In this document: one piece after another, positions 55,688 through 64,000 of the stretch | Layout of the letters: each line of letters begins with the position of its first letter | Numbering within the stretch: the first letter of the stretch is position 1 | Notes under the pieces: model-generated | Database searches by the model: none | What the model was told of the DNA's origin: nothing | The model's input: only the letters and a program-made list of their open reading frames with translations | DNA from: Cunninghamia lanceolata | Taxonomy: Eukaryota; Streptophyta; Pinopsida; Cupressales; Cupressaceae | Assembly: GCA_027924645.1 (NCBI GenBank) | Contig: BSBN01001687.1 | Location: 310,001 to 374,000, forward strand | Reading direction: 5' to 3' | Length of the DNA: 64,000 nucleotides | Program-made: the position numbers and the translations under genes

Positions 55688-58600
55688 GTTAGATACATTT
55701 CCATGCATTTTAAACTATGTTTATGGAATTGTGTTTTGAGGATACTTATGATATAATAATTCTATTTTTATACATGATATACAAAATATGAATATCAGAT
55801 TTGAAGATGGTTAAAAGAAATTGATATGATTTCTAAATGGGGATAATAGATTATTAATATGATTTCTATTTATTGGAATATTTATATGATGTTAAGGTTA
55901 TTGGACTAACTTCCTTGTTAGCATATGAGATGGATGTAGGAAAATTAGTCCCCCCCTCCTGAATGAGGAGGGAGAGTATCATTGGAGAGAGGGTAGTAGA
56001 TCGGAGAAAATTGGCAAGATGTCATGTACCAAGAATGCACACATGCACAATACTTGTGATTAAATGCTTGTGTCATTAAAAATTTCTCACGTCGTAAGTT
56101 TTTTGGGTTTTTGGGTCATTACATCTTAATGTCATCATTTGTATGTCGTAATCATTCTTCATTTTACCAAGTTGTCTTGTTACTGTTTAAATGTTTTGGT
56201 GTCAATATCTCATTTTGTATTGCTCTTTATTGATCTCGTCACGAAGTTGATAAAGTATTCTATTTGAGCTATATGCATAAGTAAGTTTATATAAAGGAAA
56301 TTATATAAATATCCATATATAAATGTATATATATCTATATAATCATATAGTTATAAATTATTAAGAGATTGATATATAGTTATAGATTTTATTGGACTGT
56401 TTTGTAAAATTTGAATGTTGTGATTTAACTCCACGTAGTGGAGATAAGTGCATTTAATTTTGGAGTGAGGTGAAGTTATGAAGGGAGATAAACTCCATTG
56501 CACTACACCTCATTGGTACATTTCACTTTAGTTGGAATATTGAAGAGGGTGCAGTGATCTTAACTCCGAGGACTCCTTTGCAATCAAGGATAAATTTTAG
56601 GAGTTTTCACCACCCAAAATGAAGGAAAATTGGTGTGAAGGGGGAATAATAGGAAAAACAAACACACAATGAAGAGGGAAAAGGAGAAAGGCAGATCTAT
56701 AACTCTAAGGTGGGATTAAGCTTGATAATCAGGTATGTTTTGTAGAAATTTTAGAGAAAAGTCTTATCTCTATTTTGATAGATAGTCTATAGTTTATAAA
56801 ACCAATTTATTCAAACCTATATCAGTCTGGGTATTGAGGATTTACTTTGAGTTAAGTTTAAAACCATATTGGGTTAACATTTTTTAAACATTGTGAGTAA
56901 CCAAGACCATTTTGGGTTGGTGTTATGTTAGAACTATGGTATAATTTAAAGACTACAATGGGTTTGTGTTTTACTATTATCTTTTATACACTTAGAAAGA
57001 CCATATCTTAGTTTGGGTAGTGTTTTTTCATTGTAATGCATAGTATTGGGATACTCAACCCTACACGGGTTCGCATTTGTTACATGAACCCAGTTGCCAG
57101 TTACTACGACCATATATAGGTCAAAATTTTGTATAAATTTGGTTGTTTAAAATCTTACCATAAGTAGGTATAAACTTAATGAATGAACATGAGTTAAGTA
57201 TTCCTTAACCATATCTAGTTGACTCTCTCTACATATAAGAATTTGAGTTGGGTATATCCTATCTTGATCATGTATTGGTTGACTTTCTGTATATAAAAAC
57301 ATCAGTTGGGTATCTATTACTTTGACCTTAACTAGGTCAGTTTTCTATATTTAAAGGTATGAATTTAGAAAACCATTATTCAACCTCATTCAAGTCTGCA
57401 AATAAAATGACTATAAGTTCATTGTTGTTTGATCATATACATGTATGTAATTGATATGAGTTTAGTTTATTTGTCATTTGACACCTACAGGTTTGCATTG
57501 TGTACCAATGTGGATTCTTATATTGTTTGATCATATACTAGTCTTTACTTTGCATGGAAAATAGGAGAATGGTTACACAATTGTACGAACATATACCAAT
57601 CTTTGTTTATGATTACAGAACAGGGGATGTAATTCTTGTTTCTCATGGTCTTATAATAGGCCAATTGTATGAGAACCCCTTTTTATACATATTAAGAGTT
57701 TGGGAAATGTTTATCTTGGGTTTAAAGATAAGAGAAGAGATTTTAGTTGTATTTAGAGTTATTTCTTCATTCAATTGCATATTGTAATGGGAGGAAAATA
57801 TGAATATGTTCATTGTTCGATGGATTATGATTCCATCCTCCTACATATATCATTATCAGGTATTTAACCCAGGACAGTCTTCATAGTTGTCTTTTATGAA
57901 TTCTTGTGTTGATCTGATATGGCAAACCTAAGTTTAGGACTTGAACTTAATCCTTAAATACTGTTATATTATCTTATAAAAGTAAATATATATTTATATA
58001 TGTATATATTTAATTTACATATATACATATATGAATATGATATTTTCATATGGAAATCTTATTATTTCTTTTAGTTAGAGAAGTGCTCAGGTAAGAGCAA
58101 ATATAGTTTTGGAATTTACCAAGCCTTATATTTATTCATTTATATGCAATGATATTGGTGTTATAGTCAGAAAACTATAAGTTCATCATGAACAAGGACA
58201 TCTAGGAATGATGTCTACACTTGTTATATGTATACTATTTATGGAAGAATTATATATGCCTATATTAGAGTGGAAACAAATAAAACAAAGAATGGGGACA
58301 ACAAAGAAACTATTTGAGTTGATTTTATACTTGCAGTATTGAACCATAAACCATGGAGATCTTGTGATTTCAGTTGAGTTAATAATTAACTCTTTTGTTT
58401 TAGCTATATGATTAACTAATAGTATTTATGATCAGTCTTATAAGTGAACTTATTTTAATTGAGGATATTATTATGATTTCTCAAATAAGATATAGGAGGT
58501 AATTTCTTATATGATTGAGTATAGCTCAGACATAAGTTTGGAATTCATGATTAGACTGTCAGTTTTGACTAAACACTAAGAATGCATGGTATTGTAAAGT

Positions 58601-59847
58601 AGTGTTAATAATTTTTAGTTGTTTGGAAAAATTCATTCTACCATTTGCTTGACTAGGTTGTAGTGTCATAAAATGACTTTATTATAACAACCAACCAAGT
58701 CAGTGTTAGAAGAGCTATTTTCATAGTGCATAAATGCTTGTCATATATAATAAATTTTATGAATGCATGTAAGTGAATTAATGATTCCTGTTGATAAGTT
58801 TGAGATAGAGGTGTGTGAAAAAACAACACACATCCCCATTTTGGAATGTGAAATTGATATATTAAAACTTTTGCCAAAGTAATGCAATTTGTTGCTTGCA
58901 TTGTCAGTTCACAGTGTCTAATTGGTTTCATGATAGTCAGGTTGTGTCATACTTAGCTAGAGGGAATCTAGAGTCATGTGGTAGATTGTATGTGACATGA
59001 CACAACATTAGTTCTCAAATGTCATGATGTTCTTGCAGATTTCCTTTATTTTCTACCCTTGTGAAGGGTAGGGCCACTTCCTATTGGAAGGTGTGTGGGG
59101 GACCGCTGGTCTATGGTTGGAGGTAAAGCACTCAGGTGATGTTCTCCCTCTTGTAGCTGAAGAATGTTGAAAACTTGATCACTTAGAGACATTATTTGTA
59201 CTTCACATGTTGTATGAATTTATTGAAAGATTGTAAACTTGTAGAAAATATATGGCATTATGATGTAAATGCTACTTTGTAATATATTATGGATATTGGT
59301 ATATTCATTTATTCTATCGTGAAATTGAATTAAACTTTTGGAATCTCTTTTATGAGGGTGGACTCCACCCAAAACACATACAACAACAATTTATAGATTT
59401 CAAATAGGCAAGACAAGATCTTAAGAAAGATTAGTTAAACAATTTGCAAATTGATTCATAATTTCTTCATTAAACTTGCTTGTAAAAGGCTAAAAATTTG
59501 AAATACAATTTCCAGGATCATATGCCCACTTATTACAACAATATGGGCTATCTTACGATAGAAATACTTGACTTACAGAGCATTCTGATATCTATTTGAC
59601 CTCCTGATTCACATGAGCAGGACTTGCCAGTCACTCCCTTCGACCACTGCCTCCAGAACTATCCCAAGATAGGCTTTAAATACACATCAGAACTAGTTAG
59701 TATAATTTCCCCAATGTCGGCTTACTTTGAAATGTTTAACTCCCATTTGGGCACCAAAATGGACCCGGCTGCCCTTTTCCCACATAAGAAAGAATTTTCA
59801 AATTTTCAAATATGGTAGCATAACTTTTGTGGGCCATAAATTTTGAT
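55688..59847. other. AT-rich region without recognisable genes
   Basis: The first part is probably the rest of the Copia-G 3' LTR. After that I see no coding domain on either strand. TA-rich stretches lie near 56280-56370 and 57975-58045, and the degenerate tandem repeat at about 56800-57660 is described separately. The stretch 59040-59400 has LTR-like words (GGGTGGACTCCACCC near 59357) but no partner. Something foreign to the J integrase occupies 59400-59847. Confidence 0.5.
56800..57660. repeat. Degenerate tandem repeat array
   Basis: Units of roughly 45-60 bp recur with much divergence. Between 56870 and 57050 the word GACCAT(A/T)TTGGGTT or a variant returns about every 45-50 bp. Between 57190 and 57357 three units run GAGTT(A/G)(A/G)GTAT, then (T/A)CCTTA or TTGATC, then AGTTGACT or GGTTGACT, then a TATATAA-like end. 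Between 57430 and 57610 the words GATCATATAC and CAATCTTTGTTTA recur. Old and no longer homogeneous. Confidence 0.5.
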
Positions 59848-60611
59848 TTGGCTCTACCTCATATGCATTTCCTAAATCATACTTCTTCAAGATCCTGCAT
59901 GGTCCAAATTTCTTCTTTTTCAACTTATTATATGTCCCCATTGAGAACCTTTCTTTTCTCAGATGAACCATGACTTCATCTCCAACCTTGAATTCTTTAA
60001 ACCTCCATTTCTGGTCTACCTTTTCTTTATACTGAGTATTCATCTTATTAATATGCTTCCTTACCTCTTCATGCAAGTTCTTCAGGTGTTCTGCAAAGTC
60101 TTCAGCCTCAACACTACTCTTCTCTCCCTTGTTCATCTTCCTCAACTCAAAAGCATTCCTTGGACTACTCCCATATACAATCTGGAATGGGTATTTACCA
60201 GTACTCCTATTGACAAAATTGTTGTAAGCAAATTTTGCATGTGGTAGAATCAAATCCCATCCCTTGAGCTTATCCCCTACTAAGCATCTCAACAAATTAC
60301 CCAAACTTTGATTCACTACCTCTGTTTATCCATCAGTCTATGGATGATGTGCAGAACTGAACTTCAACTCACTCTTCAACTTCTTCCATAAGGTCCTCCA
60401 GAAATACCCAACAAGCTTGGTATCTCTATCTGAAACTATACTCCTTGGTAGACCATGCAGTCTAACGACCTCTCTGAAAAATAAGTTTGCAAAGTGAATC
60501 ACATCACTAGTTTTCTGACATGGAATGAAATGTGCCATCTTTGAAAATATGTCATCCACTACAAATATTGAATCATGTTTTCTCTGTGTCCTCGATAAAC
60601 CAAGAACAAAG
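59848..60611 (-). pseudogene. pol: Gypsy J integrase fragment
   Basis: Minus-strand integrase core and C-terminus: a [24 protein letters not shown] segment, then [40 protein letters not shown], and FKEFKVGDEVMVHLRKERFS to GNAYEVE, where similarity stops near 59848. It closely resembles B and F. Its upstream part is cut at 60612 by Copia-K; the rest should lie beyond the right edge of the window. Confidence 0.85.
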
Positions 60612-60689
60612 TGTTGTTATATGGAGCCTAATCAGACTTGGAGGTTACATTTTCCCCACTTTTATCGGTGCGGTTTCCCCCCAAATTCC

Positions 60690-60822
60690 TACGGGGTCAA
60701 GGGGCAGCGCCCCTTGCAGGGGTTTGGGGGCAGCACCCCTTGCGGGGTCCAGGGGCAGCGCCCCTGACGTGTTCCCTATCGCGATACAGGGCGGGGTCGA
60801 GGGGTAGCGCCCCCAAAACCTC
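60690..60822 (+). repeat. GC-rich hairpin repeat in the Copia-K LTR
   Basis: Four units starting GGGGT at 60693, 60719, 60744 and 60793, each containing GGGGCAGCGCCCC or a one- or two-base variant, a short inverted repeat. Between units 3 and 4 lies the perfect palindrome TATCGCGATA. The block is strikingly GC-rich in AT-rich surroundings. Confidence 0.85.
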
Positions 60823-60840
60823 ACACGGTTTTTTATTATT

Positions 60841-60849
60841 TTATAAAGG
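60841..60849 (+). promoter_or_regulatory. Candidate TATA box of Copia-K
   Basis: TTATAAAGG about 20 bp downstream of the GC-rich repeat and 230 bp into the LTR, a plausible U3 promoter position. Confidence 0.5.
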
Positions 60850-61179
60850 CACCGAGAGTTATTTTTTCATTGACCGACATAAGAAAACCCTATTTTTTGT
60901 AACTGACAAAAAACTTGATAAAAGCGGCTAAGGTTTAGGGTTTTGATATATTGTATTGTAGCATTTTGCAGCGGTATTGAGTTGCAGGGATTACTGATTG
61001 TAATCGGTTTGATTTACTGGATAATAATATTGGACTCTCTATTTGGTGGATGTAGCCTGAGTTTGGGTGAACCACGTTAAAACTTGTCTTTTGCTGTTAT
61101 TAATTCTGTGTATTTCTATTTCTCTATTTAATCTTTATTTGCATTTAATTGATATCTTCTGTCAGCTAACCCTAACAAG

Positions 61180-61191
61180 TGGTATCAGAGC
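61180..61191 (+). other. Copia-K primer-binding site
   Basis: TGGTATCAGAGC (initiator tRNA-Met), two bases after the LTR. Confidence 0.95.
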
Positions 61192-61242
61192 GGGTTGGTT
61201 CAATTATCATCTGCAGGAAAGTCTCATGGTTGAGTGGGAGCA

Positions 61243-62010
61243 ATGGCAGATGAGGGTAAATTGAAGGTTGATAAATTCAAGGGGCAGAACTATCAGTTAT
61301 GGAAGATGCAGATGGAGGATTGCCTCTATCAAAAGGATTTATGGAGGCCGTTGGAAGGAGTAGCCAAGAAACCGGCAACAATGTCTGATGAGGATTGGAA
61401 TCTTCTTGACAGAAAGGCACTAGGAACCATTCGGTTGTGCCTGGCACCGTCGGTGGCATTCAATATAACAGAAGCAAAGACAATAGATGGTCTGATGAAA
61501 GCTTTGGCTAAATTGTATGAAAAACCCTCAGCCTCAAATAAGGTATTTCTCATGAAGCGTTTGTTTAATTTGAAAATGGTTGAAGGTGGATCTGTGACAG
61601 GTCATTTAAATGAATTTAATATGATTGTCAGTCAATTGACTTCTGTAAATGTAAAATTTGATGAAGAAGTTAGAGCTCTCTTGATATTATGTTCATTGCC
61701 TGAAAGTTGGGATAGTTTGGTAATGGCGGTTAGTAACTCTGTTTCTGGTTCAAATACCCTAAAATTTGATGATGTTGTTGGTGTTATTTTGAGTGAGGAA
61801 ATTCGTAAGAAAAGTTCAGGTGGATCCACATCAAGCAGTGTTTTGAATGCAGAAAGTAGGGGTAGATCAAAGGAGAGAGGAAAAGGTTCTGGAGGTCATG
61901 GGAAGTCATGAGGAAAATCAAAGGACAAAAGATCCCAAACCAGAGGATAGAAGGATTGCTGGTACTGTGGGAAACCAGGTCATCTGAAGAAAGATTGCTA
62001 GTCTCAGAAA
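61243..62010 (+). pseudogene. gag: Copia-K gag with zinc knuckle
   Basis: ATG 61243 (MADEGKLKVDKFKGQNYQLW); the core is open to 61911. Stops follow at 61909 and 61948, then an intact zinc knuckle CWYCGKPGHLKKDC with a stop (TGG to TAG) right after it. A small deletion near 62010 shifts into the protease frame; Copia-2 shows the unbroken arrangement. Confidence 0.93.
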
Positions 62011-63530
62011 ATAAAGGAGACAAACAAGAAGGCAATAAGGAAGCAAATGTGGTAAGTAATAAATATGAAGATGACGCTTTGATTCTTTCCCTAGATAATG
62101 CTGATGATTCATGGGTTTTAGATTCAGGGGCCTTATTTCATGCTACGCCCCATAGAAGTTATTTTCTTGATTATGTCCAAGGGGATTTTTGGCTGGTTTA
62201 TTTGGGAGATAACGAACCCTGTCAGATTGTTGGAAAGGGAAGAATCAAGATTAAGTTGCAGAATGGGAATCATTGGTTACTACAAGAGGTAAGGCACATT
62301 CCAAGGCCCAGTAGGAATTTAATTTTAGCAGGGCAGCTAGTTGGACAAGGTTGCATTGTTACATTTACTGATAAAAATTAGAAGGTTTCAAAAGGTGCCT
62401 TAGTAGTAGCAAAAGGTGTGAAAGTAGGCACCTTATATCTTTGTACAGGTCATACTGTTCCTTCTACTTTAGCTGTTACAGAGAAAAAACAAACAGGTTT
62501 AGGAACAGTTGCTGCAGGTTCGCAGGAAGAGACTGAAATAGTTGCTGTAGGTTCTGAGACAATGCTGTGGCATAACAGACTTGGGCATATGAGTGAAAAA
62601 GGTATGAAGGTACTTCATTCTAAGAAAGTTTTACCAGGTCTGAAATGTATTAATATGGATTTCTGTAAAAATTGTGTGTATGGAAAACAAAAGAGAGTCA
62701 GTTTTCTCAAAGATGGGAAGCAAAAGAAAAATAAAAAGTTGGAACTTGTGCATACAAATGTATGGGGACCAGCTCAGGTATCTTCTCTTGGTGGCTCTCA
62801 GTATTATGTTACATTCATAGATGATGCAACTAGGAAGGTCTGGATTTATTTCCTTAGACATAAATCTGATGTATTTGAAACATTTAAGAAATGGAGAAGC
62901 TTGGTTGAGAATGAGACAGGTAAAAGATTAAAATGTCTCAGATCTGATAACAGTGGTGAGTATTGCAGCAAAGAATTTGAGGATTATTGTTCCTTTAATG
63001 GAATTCGTAGGCAGAAAATGGTTCCAGGGACTCCACAGGAAAATGGAGTGGCTGAACGCATGAATAGGACAATAATGGAGCATGCAGGGACCATGAGATT
63101 GCATGCTGGGCTGCCTTTAAACATGTGGGCAGAGGCTGTCAACACTGTTGTATATTTAATTAATAGAGGTCCTTTAGTTCCTTTGGGCTGTGGTATTCCA
63201 GAGGAAGCATGGACAGGTAAGAAGGTGAGTTATTCTTTTCTCAAAACTTTCGGATGTGAAGCATTTGCACATGTAGATTATGAAAATAGAACCAAGCTGG
63301 ATGCAAAATTAAAAAAGTGTACCTTTGTTGGATATGGCATTGATGAATTTGGTTATAGGCTTTGGGATTTTGAAAATCAGAAAATTGTGAGAAGCAGGGA
63401 TGTCATATTCAATGAGAAGGTGTTGTACAAAGATCAGTTGCAACAGCATGAGAAGAAAGCAAAAGATTATGTGGTGTTGGATGATACTCCAAATAGTGAT
63501 GTTCCAGTGGTTCCTCATGCTCCGCAATAG
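62011..63530 (+). pseudogene. pol: Copia-K protease and integrase
   Basis: Protease WVLDSGALFHATPHRSYFL with an intact D-S-G; one stop at 62379 (TGG to TAG in DKNW). Integrase: HNRLGHMSEKGMKVLHSKK, CKNCVYGKQKR, FIDDATRKVWIYF, SDNSGEYCSKEF, PQENGVAERMNRTIMEHAG, then CTFVGYGIDEFGYRLWDFEN. It ends at one TAG (63528), where Copia-2 has CAG. Confidence 0.94.
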
Positions 63531-64000
63531 CAACCAGAAATACCACAAACTCTAGTGAATGTTAGACAGTCAACAGGGCTAAGTAGACCTCTTGAAAGGT
63601 TTTCTCCCTTTTTGTATTCTATTTTGTTAACAGATGCTGGTGAACCCGAAGGGTATGATGAAGCTATGCAGGTGGATACACAGGTTCAGTGGGAGCTTGC
63701 TATGAAAGAAGAAATGGACTCCTTGTTGAAAAATCAGACTTGGGAATTATGTAAGTTACCTGCAGGTAAAAAGGCTTTACCAAACAAATGGGTTTACCGG
63801 CTGAAAGAGGAAGATGGAGGTAAGAAAAGATTTAAGGCCAGGTTAGTTGTAAAAGGATTTGCACAGAAAAAGGGCATTAATTTTGATGAGATATTTTCTA
63901 TGGTTGTCAAGATGACTTCTATTCGTACTGTTTTAAGTATTGTGGCTGCTGAAGATTTGCTTTTGGAACAGCTAGATGTGAAAATTGCCTTTCTCCATGG
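63531..64000 (+). pseudogene. pol: Copia-K RT start (cut by window edge)
   Basis: Same frame continues: linker with SRPLERFSPFLYSILLTDAG, then [20 protein letters not shown] and [20 protein letters not shown]. The visible part has no stop. The catalytic box is beyond 64000. Confidence 0.93.

Larger units (their letters stand above)
60612..61177 (+). repeat. Copia-K 5' LTR
   Basis: About 566 bp, from TGTTGTTATATGG (where the J integrase breaks off) to CTAACCCTAACA. The right 320 bp matches the Copia-1 and Copia-2 LTRs (in reverse complement); the left part holds the GC-rich repeat. The left limit is inferred from the integrase break. Confidence 0.8.
60612..64000 (+). mobile_element. Copia-K: 5' part of a copia element (runs off the window)
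   Basis: 5' LTR, PBS, gag, protease, integrase and the start of RT on the plus strand, close kin of Copia-1 and Copia-2 but in the opposite orientation. The 3' part and target duplication lie beyond 64000. About six stops and one frameshift are visible. It is inserted in the J integrase. Confidence 0.93.

Noticed and set aside
57975..58045. TA-rich segment as a possible MITE or matrix attachment site
   Set aside because: No clear terminal inverted repeats or target duplication. It is only AT-rich sequence.

Overview
The window looks like intergenic DNA from a large, repeat-rich plant nuclear genome. Every coding trace I recognise belongs to a retrotransposon: Ty1/copia-type, Ty3/gypsy-type with C-terminal chromodomains (chromoviruses), copies that lack reverse transcriptase, and one LINE. 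I see no host gene, tRNA, rRNA or CRISPR array. The primer-binding sites copy the 3' end of plant initiator tRNA-Met, and the AT-rich noncoding DNA and deep nesting would suit a conifer or another large-genome seed plant. The species cannot be read from the sequence.

The layout is a stack of insertions that can be taken apart using 5-bp target-site duplications (TSDs). (1) Copia-G (+), the oldest recognisable layer, is seen as an integrase piece (about 23110-23522) and RT/RNase H pieces (51784-54060). (2) Chromovirus E (+; 10257-10655 plus 18639-about 23097) appears to be inserted in G. It is split by chromovirus B (-; 10656-18638, TSD GGTAG), and its upstream side is covered by LARD-A (-; window start to 10256). 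LARD-A is in turn split by Copia-1 (-; 2572-7504, TSD CTTAT). (3) Chromovirus F (+; 23523-51783, TSD AATTG) is also in G. Its RT gene is split by Copia-H (+; 26338-48826, TSD GGTCA). H contains LTR element C (+; 26915-41115, TSD AGAAC/AGAAT) and a truncated gypsy element I (42120-45053). The 5' LTR of C was hit twice, by Copia-2 (-; 27706-32684, TSD CCATC) and by gypsy element D (-; 33044-38428, TSD AGGTT). The path G, F, H, C, D (or Copia-2) is five layers deep.

Right of G lie a 5'-truncated LINE (-; 54219-55666, 21-bp TSD), about 4 kb of AT-rich DNA without recognisable genes but with a degenerate tandem repeat, a gypsy integrase fragment J (-; 59848-60611), and the 5' part of Copia-K (+; 60612 to the window end). 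K belongs to the same family as Copia-1 and Copia-2 but lies in the opposite orientation.

Complete gag-pol logic (Gag, zinc knuckle, protease, RT/RNase H and integrase in either copia or gypsy order) is visible in Copia-1, Copia-2, K, B and F, all interrupted by stops or frameshifts. A, C, D and H keep LTR ends and priming sites but lack RT, so they would need enzymes supplied by other elements. The most unusual are C, which has a single frame with a coiled-coil-like start and a chromodomain end but no protease, RT or integrase core, and A, which has an open 244-codon frame of unknown function. These non-autonomous designs, the hairpin-rich repeat in the K LTR, and the repeat-element-repeat structure around I are the best candidates for something not yet described.
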